DNA from: Chloroflexota bacterium
Lineage (GTDB): Bacteria > Chloroflexota > Anaerolineae > Aggregatilineales > Phototrophicaceae
Length of the DNA: 34,543 bases
Direction of reading: 5' to 3'
Assembly: GCA_028873975.1 (NCBI GenBank)
Contig: JAPPMO010000074.1
Coordinates: forward strand, 1 to 34,543
Shown: piece after piece, positions 14,856-23,395 of the stretch
How positions within the stretch are numbered: position 1 is the first letter of the stretch
Layout: each line of letters begins with the position of its first letter
Made by a program: the position numbers and the translations under genes
The notes under the pieces: model-generated
Databases searched by the model: none
What the model was told of the DNA's origin: nothing
What the model saw: only the letters and a program-made list of their open reading frames with translations

Positions 14856-15386
14856 TCAGCGCAGGTCATCGTAATAGGCGATGTCGCTTTCGTCCTCGTC
14901 ATCCGTTTCGCCCTCGCGGAAAGAGGGGATGATATCGCCTTCCTCGCCATAGAGATCCTGAAAATGGTCGATATCGTCGTCGTCCAGGTCGTAGCCCTCG
15001 TCTTCGAGCTCGTCGTCGTCCAGGTCGAGATCAGCATAGTTGTCCAGCAGGTCGCCCAGGAGATCGTCCTCTTCCAGCAAGTCTTCTTCGACCGTCTCGA
15101 TATCGTCGGCATCGTCGAGACCTTCCAAGGAGACCATTTCCGGTTCTTCCAGGGAATTTAGCAGTGACAGCGGGGGCTGTATTGCCTTGGGCAGTTCGTA
15201 GGGCTCGTCTTCCGCTTCCATTTCATCCAGGGCGGCCAATTCGGCGGCGGAAGGTTCTTCTATGTCATCCAGATCTGCAATCGCATCCCTGTTTAACATA
15301 CCCAATAGCATAGACGCGATAGCATCTTCATCCCCGCGCTTGTCTGGTGTTTCAGTTTTTTGGCGAACGTCGCGACCGGCTGACAT
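14856..15386 (-). CDS. Very acidic protein of unknown function
   Basis: 176 residues, of which 67 are Asp or Glu by my count (about 38 percent), with very few Lys or Arg. The second half is almost a pure alternation of acidic runs with Leu, Ile and Tyr (for example DLDDDELEDEGYDLDDDD). No membrane segment, signal or known motif. It is likely disordered, or a charge-mimic or ion-binding protein; I do not assign a function. ATG 15386 has an excellent ribosome site (GGAGGTG), which argues for real translation; an upstream in-frame ATG at 15440 lacks one. It precedes the nucleotidyltransferase gene by 15 bases. Low-complexity coding sequence can be over-called, but the reading frame and ribosome site support it. 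Confidence 0.65.
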   Translation of the reverse strand: MSAGRDVRQKTETPDKRGDEDAIASMLLGMLNRDAIADLDDIEEPSAAELAALDEMEAEDEPYELPKAIQPPLSLLNSLEEPEMVSLEGLDDADDIETVEEDLLEEDDLLGDLLDNYADLDLDDDELEDEGYDLDDDDIDHFQDLYGEEGDIIPSFREGETDDEDESDIAYYDDLR

Positions 15387-15570
15387 GATCGCACCTCCAC
15401 TTGGTTGAAAAGCCGCTGGGTCCCCTTGTCGAATACTCATGCGACAAGAAGGCTTGTTATATTGCCTGAGCGCGCCATTCTCGGGTTCTTTTCGCTGGTT
15501 GCGGGCCGAGCGGCTGGCATTGTCGCAGTCAACATCAAGCCAACAGTGGTATTCGCTCGCTGTGCCAGCG

Positions 15571-16149
15571 TCAAGCGCAACCCTCTTTCACTATAGCGCA
15601 AAAGTATGAATGCAGCCGCAAATCGTTGGTTAATTCCGGGTGAAACGAGGTCGCCAGCAAGCGCTCTTGCCGCACCGCGACAATGGCGCCGTCATCCAGG
15701 CGGGCAAGCACATTGACATGCGCTTCCGCGGCGATGACGATGGGCGCGCGGATGAAGACGGCATGGAAGCGCTCGTCACCCAAGCCTTGAATTTTCAAGT
15801 CGGTCTCGAAGCTGTCGAATTGACGGCCGAAGGCGTTGCGATTGACCTGAATATCCATGGCTGCCAGGATGGGCTGTTCTTCGATGCCGATATCCTTTGC
15901 CAGGAAGATCATCCCGGCGCAGGTGCCCCAGGTTGCTTTGCTGAGGGCGAAATCACGCAGGGGTTTAACCAAGCCGTAACTCGTGGCCAGCTTGCTGATG
16001 GTCGTGCTTTCGCCGCCCGGGATGATCAAGCCGTCCAAGCCCTCTAGGTGTTGGGGCAGCCGCACTTCGACCGCGTCAACATCCAGTTGACGCAGCATTT
16101 TGATATGTTCGATGAAGGCGCCTTGCAGCGCCAATACGCCGATTTTCAC
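15571..16149 (-). CDS. Pyridoxal 5'-phosphate synthase glutaminase subunit PdxT
   Basis: Class-I glutamine amidotransferase that releases ammonia from glutamine for PdxS, the PLP synthase. 192 residues, the usual length. The family opening KIGVLALQGAF is complete, GGES (45-48) forms the oxyanion region, Cys77 in WGTCAGM is the nucleophile, and His170 and Glu172 in SFHPEL complete the triad. I choose GTG 16149 because family members begin M-K-I-G-V-L; TTG 16164 would add five residues. pdxS, which is usually adjacent, is not in the window, so the PLP synthase pair is split. It is separated from the acidic-protein gene by about 185 bases. Confidence 0.95.
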   Translation of the reverse strand: MKIGVLALQGAFIEHIKMLRQLDVDAVEVRLPQHLEGLDGLIIPGGESTTISKLATSYGLVKPLRDFALSKATWGTCAGMIFLAKDIGIEEQPILAAMDIQVNRNAFGRQFDSFETDLKIQGLGDERFHAVFIRAPIVIAAEAHVNVLARLDDGAIVAVRQERLLATSFHPELTNDLRLHSYFCAIVKEGCA

Positions 16150-16246
16150 GCTTGTTCCCGCCAAGTTGCATTTCTATGGATAATCACCGCTATTGTGAAG
16201 GGAATTACATACTTGACTCAGGGCAATCGCATAAATTATTTTTTCG

Positions 16247-16301
16247 CCACAGCCGCTCGGCGCGTAACCGGCGAATTTGGGCTACCGCCGAGCAGCTGTG
16301 G
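16247..16301. repeat. Palindromic element of the GCCGCTCGGCG family, copy 1
   Basis: CCACAGCCGCTCGGCG (16247-16262) and CGCCGAGCAGCTGTGG (16286-16301) are inverted with one mismatch. The same sequence occurs, in the opposite orientation, inside the direct repeats at 23821 and 25626 and in part at 33072. It is preceded by AGGGCAATCGCATAAA (about 16220), which resembles the end of the other repeat family. Confidence 0.6.
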
Positions 16302-16373
16302 TTATATTTAAGTTGGTATTATGTTCATTAAGAACGCGATTGGCAAGCGACTGACCTATGAGAAGCTGATTAG

Positions 16374-16631
16374 TTAGCCCCCAGAAAACCGTTGCAATAG
16401 CTCATACAATACAGTCCGCATTTCGGCTATCTTAGCAACAGTCAAGTTATGCAGGTGTGCCATTAGCCCGCCCAGGGTTGCGAGCAAAGCCGTGAATAGC
16501 AACAGTAAAGATCGGTGAAGTTCCGCTCTGGTTGCGGCGTGTTGCGACCGTTCTTCAAGTACGGCAATTCGCTCGGGATCGCTTGATTGTGATGATGAAT
16601 TAGCGGCTTCCAATGCCGCTGTGTTTTTCAT
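16374..16631 (-). CDS. Small membrane protein of unknown function
   Basis: 85 residues. A polar, Ser/Gln-rich N-terminus and a charged segment (ERIAVLEERSQHAATRAELHR, predicted helix, possibly coiled coil) lead to one transmembrane helix (about 43-60). A C-terminal helix (TVAKIAEMRTVLYELLQRF) follows. The arrangement resembles small proteins with a membrane anchor and a short coiled coil. A G-rich ribosome site (GGGGGG, six bases before ATG) supports translation. It has an A+T-rich upstream region (16640-16760) with TATACAAT-like boxes on its strand, so it is probably transcribed on its own. Confidence 0.55.
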   Translation of the reverse strand: MKNTAALEAANSSSQSSDPERIAVLEERSQHAATRAELHRSLLLLFTALLATLGGLMAHLHNLTVAKIAEMRTVLYELLQRFSGG

Positions 16632-16825
16632 TGTAGCCCCCCAGATCTATCGCGTTATTGTAGATTCTAATTTTTCTGTATCTTACCCGATGCGCAATAT
16701 ATTGTATACTTTTGCGAGAATTGTTTCTGAAATATAACTGATTCCAACTTTTAACTAAGGACTTTGCGAAGCCGAGTATATAATTCCCATTGTGAAAGTC
16801 TTGCCCGCCTGACGCAAGGGACCAT

Positions 16826-17533
16826 TCAGTCCAATCGCTCCGCGCGGATGAGGCGCGCCAGACTGTCGCCAATGATGCGATATTCGCGATCGAGCCGCAG
16901 TTGCATCGGTCCGTTGAAAGGCGCTACATGGATGACTTCGCAGACTTGATCCGGCACCAAGCCCAGCGCCTCGATGTATTGCAGGCGGTCGAATTCGCGT
17001 GTGAGCAAACGGCTGATACGGACACGGCTGCCGGCGCCGAAAGCATAGAGGAATTCATCCGTGGCAGGCGGGATGCAGCCCCTTTCATCGGGGATCGGCT
17101 CGCCATGCGGGCATACGGCGGGCTTGCCCGCCATCTGGTACATGCGCTGGCTGACGGTCTCGCTGAGCCCCCGGCTCAGGCGCTGCGCTTCGTCATAAAC
17201 GCGCAGCCAACTCATATCCATGATTTTGACCAGGAAAGCTTCGGCGATGCGCTGGTGGCGGATATGCTGCAGCGCCACGGTTTTGCCTTTTTCGGTGATG
17301 GCGATGCCCTGATAGGGTTCGTGATGCAGCAGCCCTAATTCACCGAGTTTATTGACCATGCGGTTTACCGCGGGCGGGCTGACATAGAGCAGATCGGCGA
17401 GTTGAGAAGTGCTGGTGTACTCGGCGCTCTCCGGCTGGCGGTCGACCAGGCGATAGATTTCGGCCATGTAAGACCGCATCTTGTCGCTCATGTCGTCGCG
17501 CGCGCCAGGGCGCGCTGATTGGCGGGTAGACAT
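16826..17533 (-). CDS. DtxR/MntR-family metal-dependent transcriptional regulator
   Basis: 235 residues. An N-terminal winged helix-turn-helix domain (about 18-85, with TSTSQLADLLYVSPPAVNRMV) is followed by the dimerisation and metal-binding domain with the family motif CPHGEPIP (141-148). A C-terminal FeoA/SH3-like domain occupies about 163-232. This is the three-domain DtxR/IdeR layout, so it should bind DNA when loaded with Fe2+ or Mn2+ and repress uptake genes. No metal transporter is adjacent, so the targets are elsewhere. ATG 17533 follows the metallophosphoesterase stop codon by seven bases; ATG 17491 is an alternative. It would be co-transcribed with that gene. Confidence 0.85.
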   Translation of the reverse strand: MSTRQSARPGARDDMSDKMRSYMAEIYRLVDRQPESAEYTSTSQLADLLYVSPPAVNRMVNKLGELGLLHHEPYQGIAITEKGKTVALQHIRHQRIAEAFLVKIMDMSWLRVYDEAQRLSRGLSETVSQRMYQMAGKPAVCPHGEPIPDERGCIPPATDEFLYAFGAGSRVRISRLLTREFDRLQYIEALGLVPDQVCEVIHVAPFNGPMQLRLDREYRIIGDSLARLIRAERLD

Positions 17534-17540
17534 TGATAGC

Positions 17541-18272
17541 TTACAAGCCGTGCTCAAGGCGCGTTATCAGGCGTTCGGGCAAGTTGTGGTCATACATGCG
17601 GCGCTGGACCGCGGCTATGTCGTAGTCGACGCGCCGATGCTCGAAGACGCCGTCGGTCATATCGAGAATGCCATAGGCGGCGGCCGGGTTTTGATCGCGC
17701 GGCTGCCCGATGCTGCCGGGATTGATGATCTGCCGCCGACCGTTGAGGGCATAGGGTTCGTTATAGTGCGGCGCGGCGGATTCGGCATTGCCGTCTTCCG
17801 CTGCCATGGTATAGATCACCGGCTGATGCGTATGCCCGACAAAGCAATAGGGCGTTTCGAAATGCGGGAAGTTCAAGGCGGCGATCATCGGCTCCAGGAT
17901 ATATTCCCAGATCGGCTCCCGCGGGCTGGCGTGCACCAAGGTATATTCGCCGATGACAAATGTCACTGGCAGGGCTTCCAGCCAGCGCGTGTTTTCATCG
18001 GTCAGGGTTTCTTGCGTCCATTGCACCGCGCGGCGAGCATCGGGATTGAAAGTACGCACATCCAGGCGCTCCAGCGCAGCCCAATCGTGATTGCCAGCCA
18101 AGCATAGCTGCGGCAAGGTCCTCAGCCGGTCGACGCATTCGTTGGGATCGGGCCCATAACCGACGACATCGCCGAGGCACCAGACGAAATCCCATTCGCC
18201 CTGGCAGTCTTCCAGAACTTTTTCAAAGGCGGTGTAATTGGCGTGAATATCGGAGATGACAAGGATTTTCAT
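17541..18272 (-). CDS. Calcineurin-like metallophosphoesterase
   Basis: 243 residues, cytoplasmic. The dimetal-site motifs occur in order: D8-x-H10 in ISDIHANY, GD at 34-35 in CLGDVVGYGPDP, GNHD (60-63), and later GHTHQP. The sequence GYGPDPNECVD places it in the YfcE/ApaH-like single-domain group that hydrolyses phosphodiesters or nucleotide substrates; the substrate is not predictable. ATG 18272 starts exactly at MKILVISDIH, the usual N-terminus; the frame is open further upstream without support. It precedes the DtxR-type gene by seven bases. Confidence 0.9.
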   Translation of the reverse strand: MKILVISDIHANYTAFEKVLEDCQGEWDFVWCLGDVVGYGPDPNECVDRLRTLPQLCLAGNHDWAALERLDVRTFNPDARRAVQWTQETLTDENTRWLEALPVTFVIGEYTLVHASPREPIWEYILEPMIAALNFPHFETPYCFVGHTHQPVIYTMAAEDGNAESAAPHYNEPYALNGRRQIINPGSIGQPRDQNPAAAYGILDMTDGVFEHRRVDYDIAAVQRRMYDHNLPERLITRLEHGL

Positions 18273-18416
18273 AAGGGCTGGACTCGCTGCGGATCGCTCA
18301 ATCAAAACCAGGATAATTGTAGCATGATATCATGCGGGATTGTGAGAGAATTTGATGAGCATAGGTCACGCGTTGGCGATTCGTGGTTTGCCAGGGACCG
18401 GCGAGGGGCAGCCGGC

Positions 18417-20531
18417 TTATCCGCAGTTTCCCTTTGGCGTCACATAATCAGCGCTCAGCCAGCCTGCCTCGCCATGATTATCGACCTGAAACCAACCGTC
18501 CGCGCGATCAATGGCTGTCAAGGTCACAAAAGGCGGGACCAGACTCTTGATATTGCCGGCGGGCCCGTCGCGGAAGTTGAGGATGTCGCGTGTGGTAACC
18601 ATGCAATCCAGCCGGGAGACACTCGTTTGCGCTGGCAGGCTGGCTTGACCGGGCAGGATACGCAGCGGCAGAGCCAGATTGATGAAGGGCAAGCCCGGGG
18701 CTGTCCCATAGGTCGCGGTAAACTCCAATACCCGCCCCATCACACTGCCCTCCAGCGTTAAATGCAGGATTTTCCCCTCGGGATTCGGTCCCACCTTGAT
18801 CGTCACATTGTCATCGGGCCAGACCACCGCCAGGACGCGGCCATCGGCTGAAACAGCCACGATATTTTCGCCTTCCAGTGAGGACACTTGCGATTGCGCC
18901 ACTGTCAGCTGATGGAAGCCTTCCGAGGTCAGGCGATCAATCTCATAAACTTGCAAAATACTATCCCCGCCCTCGTCGTGGCGGAAGACGCAGGCTTCCG
19001 AGCCCATGGCTATGGCGCCTGGCGCCCCGCCGCAGAGCATTAGCGGCGGCCGTTTAACTGACGCCGACCAGTTGTCCTTGTCTTCGTCTTTGTTTTTGGG
19101 CGCACTGGGCTTCACCAATATTGTCCAGTCCGGCGGGCAGGGACCGGTTCGGTTGTCGATCAAGAAGCCTCCGGGATCAGAGATATCGACCGGGCTGTTG
19201 TCCTCGAAGGTGATGCAGCCTTCCAACCAGGTGACGGAATCAGGTCCATATTGATAGGACCTCCACGTATCGATCACGCCGGCGCCGCCGGTATTGCGGC
19301 GAAAGATGGCGTCGCGGATGACAACCCGGGCTGAACCAAAGACATATATCGCGCTTGGCCGACGCCCGGCTTGGCTCTGGTCTTCGATAATCACATTGCT
19401 CAAAGTTGCAATCGAGTCTTGAAAGACCAGTGGCTCGGCATTCCTGCGGAAAATGACATGACTAATCCACAGTTCGCGGTCAAGGTGGGTATAAATGGAC
19501 GAGTCAGCCGCGCCCGTCACGATCGCGTTGTTAAGGCGCGTCTCGCCGGCCAAGATGAAAGTGCCGCCATCCGACAGGTCAATGACGCGAGCATTGCCAT
19601 TGATGGTGACATCCGATTCGTAAGGGATGTAGAGCGGCGCGCTCAGGCGGCAATCGCCCTTGAGATTGAATGTGAAGCTGCCATAGACGAAGCCGCCGCT
19701 GGGCAAGCCGCAGGCGCTGACGGGCGCCTGAGGATATTGAATTGCGGAACTGCCGCCGTTGCCGGCCGCGCCGCTGCAGGGTCCGCTGCTGTTGTCGACG
19801 ATGTCCCCGTAATAAATGCGCGGAAAGACCCCGTCCGCGGTGAGACAGCCGGTAAAGGTGATTGTGCCCTTGACCGTGCCGGGGTCGGGAATGATATAGG
19901 TATCGTTGGCGCCGATAGCCGCGTTGCCGCCGCGGAGATTGCGCAGGACGATATTGTTGATTGCCAGGTCAACCGGACCTATGGTGTGTATGCCTGCTGG
20001 AATGCCGTGCCAAGTCGAGTAATAATTGCCAGCGGCATTCTCGATGAGAATGTTGCTGAGGGAATGCGACACTGCTGGCGTGTTGTCGGAGTTGAATTGC
20101 ATGGCGGTATAGCTCGCGCCGCGCAGGGTCACAGTGTTTAGCGTGGAGGAGCCGCGCGCGCTGTCCCATTCGATGGCGCCGCCGCCGAGGCGGCCCCCGC
20201 CGACAATCGTCGCATTATTGAGATTGAGGGCGAAATAGGGCGAGAGACGCAAGGCCAAGCCCACCGCCGTGGCGTCGATCGTGTAGCCGTTGCCGCTTAT
20301 CGTGAGGGTTTGCTGAGTTGTGCCGTCCCCATCGCTGGTTCTTATGATCCCGGTCAAGGCGCAATCGGCAGTGAGCGAATAGGTCACGGTAGCGACGATG
20401 ATCCCGGATTCCGGCAATCCGCAGGCGGCGGCGGTCGGGTTTGTAGCCTGCGCCAAGGCGGTCGGCGGCAACAGGAAGACCAGCGCAAGAAGGGCGACTC
20501 TTGAGAACTGATTGAGGTTGCAACCAATCAT
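18417..20531 (-). CDS. Secreted protein with a duplicated beta-helix-like module and a C-terminal SH3 domain
   Basis: 704 residues. The signal peptide spans about 1-28 (hydrophobic core, cleavage near ALAQ). Two homologous modules follow. Each starts with A-C-G-L-P (37-40 and 274-277), continues with a DCxL segment and a TIxGNxxxID strand, and ends near a G-P-C (about 250 and 463). In between are short hydrophobic strands rich in Asn and Ile, as in parallel beta-helix proteins. A Lys/Asp-rich linker (about 478-487) leads to a region with Leu-rich strands. A bacterial SH3 domain (about 641-698, LNFRDGPAG...GWLSADYV) closes the protein and may bind cell wall or glycans. The function is probably surface adhesion or carbohydrate binding. 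No catalytic residues are recognisable. Confidence 0.8.
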   Translation of the reverse strand: MIGCNLNQFSRVALLALVFLLPPTALAQATNPTAAACGLPESGIIVATVTYSLTADCALTGIIRTSDGDGTTQQTLTISGNGYTIDATAVGLALRLSPYFALNLNNATIVGGGRLGGGAIEWDSARGSSTLNTVTLRGASYTAMQFNSDNTPAVSHSLSNILIENAAGNYYSTWHGIPAGIHTIGPVDLAINNIVLRNLRGGNAAIGANDTYIIPDPGTVKGTITFTGCLTADGVFPRIYYGDIVDNSSGPCSGAAGNGGSSAIQYPQAPVSACGLPSGGFVYGSFTFNLKGDCRLSAPLYIPYESDVTINGNARVIDLSDGGTFILAGETRLNNAIVTGAADSSIYTHLDRELWISHVIFRRNAEPLVFQDSIATLSNVIIEDQSQAGRRPSAIYVFGSARVVIRDAIFRRNTGGAGVIDTWRSYQYGPDSVTWLEGCITFEDNSPVDISDPGGFLIDNRTGPCPPDWTILVKPSAPKNKDEDKDNWSASVKRPPLMLCGGAPGAIAMGSEACVFRHDEGGDSILQVYEIDRLTSEGFHQLTVAQSQVSSLEGENIVAVSADGRVLAVVWPDDNVTIKVGPNPEGKILHLTLEGSVMGRVLEFTATYGTAPGLPFINLALPLRILPGQASLPAQTSVSRLDCMVTTRDILNFRDGPAGNIKSLVPPFVTLTAIDRADGWFQVDNHGEAGWLSADYVTPKGNCG

Positions 20532-20618
20532 CGGAATATTATTATGATATTACGGGGGAGGGGGGGGATAAAGTATACAATGAGTTTCACCATGAATATA
20601 TGAAAACTTAATAGAAAC

Positions 20619-20646
20619 ATTATAACGCTGCTTTGCACGATAGCAA
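20619..20646 (-). promoter_or_regulatory. Sigma-70-like promoter for the secreted SH3 protein
   Basis: On the minus strand TTGCTA (20646-20641) and a perfect TATAAT (20624-20619) are 16 bases apart, about 90 bases upstream of the ATG at 20531. A run of C/G (about 20556-20568) lies in the leader. Confidence 0.55.
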
Positions 20647-20725
20647 GATGGTTTTTCCGAGAAAGTGATATGAATCCTGGAAACGCCGTTCTGTAACGTC
20701 CCCGGGCATTCTCCACATCATTGGC

Positions 20726-21080
20726 AGAGCAATCGCGCCAGTCTCATATTTGGGTCAAAACTTACAAATAATTAATTAAATGTGGATTCAATTTGGATTG
20801 AAACTTACAAATAATTTACGAAATGCAACCCTCGGCGGCAGCGAAAAAGTCTGCCGCGCTCGCGCAAAATCGTAAGCGTTCTCGTCGCATGAGCGACGTG
20901 CTGTACGTAAGCAGGGGCGATACTGTGCGCCGTCCATGAAAATCGCGCATAATAATGTGGGCGATTAACAGGGTCGCGTAGACACAGACCGTCAATCGCC
21001 CCTGCATCTTCTCTATTTGTGTAGACAGGCGGCTAAAACTCGGTGTTCTCGATGGTGAAAATAATTTGATGCGATTGCTC
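20726..21080. repeat. MITE-like dispersed element, copy at 21 kb
   Basis: The left terminus AGAGCAATCGCGCCA (from 20726) and right terminus TTTGATGCGATTGCTC (ending 21080) are inverted copies of the family ends. The right third (GGTCGCGTAGACAC, then ATCTTCT, GTAGACAGGCGGCTAAAACT and CTCGGTG) matches the element at 8211-8469. The left third is more A+T-rich and holds a tandem-like TTACAAATAATT pair (about 20760 and 20807). It lies directly upstream of the amidase gene. Confidence 0.65.
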
Positions 21081-21153
21081 CAAGTCATTAGACTGGGACG
21101 CTTGTTTTCCTGCGGATTGTGATTAAATTGACCCGAGCGAGGGAGGCCCAAGC

Positions 21154-22083
21154 ATGACAGAACATTTTCTCGACGACAGTGTGACGCAGCCCTTTTGGGA
21201 CAACTCGGTGACGCCGCGTCTGAAGATCGATAGCGGCGATGTTGTGATTTTCGATTGCGCGGAGCCCTGCGGTCAGGTGACGCCGGAGTGGACTGTCGCC
21301 GAATATGAAGCGCTTGATCGCGGCAAGGCGCACGCGCTAAATGGTTCAGTTTGGATCAAGGATGCCCAACCCGGCGACGCGTTGGAAATCGACATACTCG
21401 ATATGCGCCACAAAGGCTGGGGATGGTCCGCGCATCGCGCCGGCGCCGGCTTGCTGCCGGAAGACTTCCCATACAGCTATCTGCATCACTGGCGGATCGA
21501 AGGCGAGACCTGCTATTCTACCGAGCTCGATTATATCCGCGTGCCCTTCGAGCCGCATCCCGGCGTCGTGGGCGTCGCGCCGCGGGAAGCGGGACGTTTT
21601 AACACCGCGCCGCCGCGGGCCAACGGCGGCAATCTTGATGTGCGCGACATGGTGATCGGCTCGACAATCTGGATGCCGGTCCTGGTTGAAGGCGCGCTCT
21701 TCGCCACGGGCGACTGTCACGCGGCGCAGGGGCAGGGCGAAGTCTGCGTGACTGGCATTGAAGCGCCGATGACGATGACCATGCGCATCACACTCCGCAA
21801 AGACTTGCGCGTAGAAGAGACGCAGCTGCGCCGTCCCAGCCCGATGAGCAAGCTCGACAGCCGCGGCTATCACATCACAACCGCGCACGGACCCGACTTG
21901 ATGACGAACGCCAAAAACGCCGTCCGCTACATGATCGGCTGGCTGTGCCGAAACCATGCTATGAATCGCAGCCAGGCTTATATCCTCTGCAGCGTCGCCG
22001 GCGACTTGAAGATCAGCGAGATCGTCGACGCGCCCAATTGGGTGGTGTCCTTTCACATGCCCCTGGCCGTCTTCGGGAGCTAA
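21154..22083 (+). CDS. Acetamidase/formamidase family protein (FmdA_AmdA)
   Basis: Cytoplasmic amidohydrolase of 309 residues that would release ammonia from formamide, acetamide or a similar short amide. Family marks are the early HALNGSVWIKDAQPGDALEIDIL segment, VGVAPRE, GGNLDVRDM and the conserved GDCHAAQGQGEVCVTGIE loop (about 188-206), followed by the beta-strands of the C-terminal domain. The N-terminus, starting at the ATG with GGGAGG upstream, is in line with related proteins. It is a single gene between two repeat elements. No amide transporter or regulator is adjacent. The substrate preference cannot be decided from sequence. Confidence 0.9.
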   Translation: MTEHFLDDSVTQPFWDNSVTPRLKIDSGDVVIFDCAEPCGQVTPEWTVAEYEALDRGKAHALNGSVWIKDAQPGDALEIDILDMRHKGWGWSAHRAGAGLLPEDFPYSYLHHWRIEGETCYSTELDYIRVPFEPHPGVVGVAPREAGRFNTAPPRANGGNLDVRDMVIGSTIWMPVLVEGALFATGDCHAAQGQGEVCVTGIEAPMTMTMRITLRKDLRVEETQLRRPSPMSKLDSRGYHITTAHGPDLMTNAKNAVRYMIGWLCRNHAMNRSQAYILCSVAGDLKISEIVDAPNWVVSFHMPLAVFGS

Positions 22084-22087
22084 GCCT

Positions 22088-22400
22088 GGGCAATCGCATC
22101 ACATCGCGCATTCGCAGTATGGTCAAAAAATCAAACTATAATCTAGCCACAGAGAAGACAGAAATAATTCCAAGTTAGTCCTGCGAATCTCGAAAAAAGA
22201 CGACGGTAGTGGCGACTCGATGGGTCGCCCGAAATACCTTACTGAAACGGCGGGCGAGCCTTGGCTCGCCCCTGCACCCTCGTTGTAATTTGCTGCATGA
22301 CTTACTCGTTCTGACTGAGGTCAAAGAGAAAGTCCACAGAGGAATATATTGTGTGGCCGTTTCAACGAAACGCCCCTATAGTTCGACTCTGTTATGATTC
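22088..22400. repeat. MITE-like dispersed element, partial or rearranged copy at 22 kb
   Basis: It begins GGGCAATCGCATCACATC (22088) and is nearly identical for about 65 bases to the left part of the 10943 element. The interior has a pair of REP-like hairpins (TGGCGACTC...GGGTCGCCC at about 22211 and GGGCGAGCC/GGCTCGCCC at about 22252). A further segment (about 22337-22395) matches 29643-29710, including ACAGAGGAATATATT and the GTTTC/GAAAC hairpin. No right terminus is recognisable, so the copy is truncated or fused to the next repeat. Confidence 0.6.
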
Positions 22401-22404
22401 TCAT

Positions 22405-22476
22405 TCGTTAGAAAACCTGAACGCGCGAAGATTTAGTCGCCAGGCTTTAGAACATTCGTACTAATCTGAAGCCAGA
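22405..22476. repeat. 72-bp direct repeat, copy A
   Basis: About 72 bases, beginning CGTTAGAAAACCTGAAC, recur at 23665-23736, exactly 1260 bases away, with roughly 85-90 percent identity by eye. The two copies bracket the fibronectin-III-like gene and its terminator. This copy ends about 23 bases before the start codon. Confidence 0.7.
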
Positions 22477-22499
22477 CTTACACAACAAAAGGAGTAGTC

Positions 22500-23339
22500 A
22501 TGTCTTTTCACGAACGCATTAAGCAAGCTGATGTTGCTGAGGCGGCGGCGGCCGCAATACTCTTAGCACATACAGCGCCAACTGCAAGTAAAGTATATGC
22601 AGATTACTACTTTACTTGTAGGGATGTAGATAGCAATGACCCTTATATGTTGCATGGAAATGATGCGCGAGAGGGTAGAAACCACCTTTATTTCACTGGC
22701 AACCCTGATGTCTTAGTAGGGCTTTATGGGATGCTTTGGAATGAGGGCAATCCTAGTGATTATAATGGTCGATTTGGCAGACCTCTTTTCTTCGGTCATG
22801 GAAAAGAAGACTGGAGACAATTGAGACCTTATATGAACGACAAGTCATTTTACATCTACCTGCAACACGTAGATGCTATTTACGAGTTCCCCTGCTCTGG
22901 CAATTACAAACTCAGTGAGTTCGAGTTGGGTTTCGACGGATTGCCGAGACCTGCAGGTGTCTTTGATGGCGCAGAGGTAAGAGTCATCGTAGCAGATAGT
23001 GGCATATCGCAAGAAATAAAGGCTTGGATTAGCTTGGGCGGGCACATGGAACGATATCCCAGATTGCCAAAGCCGGGCCTCCCTGTGGTTTCTATGGACG
23101 GGCTTTCCGCCGGTCAAGTTTCTGTGGGCCTGACGAGCGATTTTGAAGACCTGCCTGTATTGGGCGTAGAGGTATATTACAATGTAGTCGGGCTATCTCA
23201 CCTAGCAGAGTTTTCCATTGGCAAGGGGCCAATTATTCTGTCCGGATTGCAAACTGGGACGGACTATGAGTTCAGCATTAGCGCGATAAACCATGCTGGC
23301 AAGAGCGAGTTCTCTGATAAGCTGGTATATTGCACCTAG
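22500..23339 (+). CDS. Protein of unknown function with a C-terminal fibronectin type III-like domain
   Basis: 279 residues without signal peptide. The Ala-rich start (AEAAAAAIL) is followed by a region of about 160 residues that I do not recognise, with aromatic-rich segments (YADYYFTCRD, HLYFTGNPDVLVGLYGMLW). The last ~90 residues (from LPKPGLPVVSMDGLSAGQVSV to SDKLVYCT) look like a fibronectin type III sandwich, with the typical GLQTGTDYEFSISAINHAG strand pair. The ribosome site AAGGAG fits ATG 22500. The gene is clearly more A+T-rich than its neighbours and is bracketed by 72-bp direct repeats, both hints of acquisition. It ends at a strong bidirectional terminator. Confidence 0.7.
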   Translation: MSFHERIKQADVAEAAAAAILLAHTAPTASKVYADYYFTCRDVDSNDPYMLHGNDAREGRNHLYFTGNPDVLVGLYGMLWNEGNPSDYNGRFGRPLFFGHGKEDWRQLRPYMNDKSFYIYLQHVDAIYEFPCSGNYKLSEFELGFDGLPRPAGVFDGAEVRVIVADSGISQEIKAWISLGGHMERYPRLPKPGLPVVSMDGLSAGQVSVGLTSDFEDLPVLGVEVYYNVVGLSHLAEFSIGKGPIILSGLQTGTDYEFSISAINHAGKSEFSDKLVYCT

Positions 23340-23355
23340 AATCACAACTCAACTT

Positions 23356-23391
23356 AGAACAAAACCAGTCTATGCAGACTGGTTTTGTTCT
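23356..23391. terminator. Bidirectional hairpin terminator
   Basis: A perfect 15-bp inverted repeat, AGAACAAAACCAGTC (23356-23370) and GACTGGTTTTGTTCT (23377-23391), with loop TATGCA. It lies 16 bases after the fibronectin-III gene and 4 bases beyond the stop of a minus-strand reading frame. The T-rich arm supports use on either strand. Confidence 0.75.
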
Positions 23392-23395
23392 ACCC

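Noticed and set aside
14088..15161. 357-codon plus-strand frame across the nucleotidyltransferase and acidic genes
   Set aside because: Antisense to two supported minus-strand genes; the repetitive Val/Ile-rich end is the mirror of the acidic codons.
19371..20141. 256-codon plus-strand frame
   Set aside because: Antisense to the secreted protein gene; no ribosome site and an Ala/Asp/Gly-biased mirror composition.
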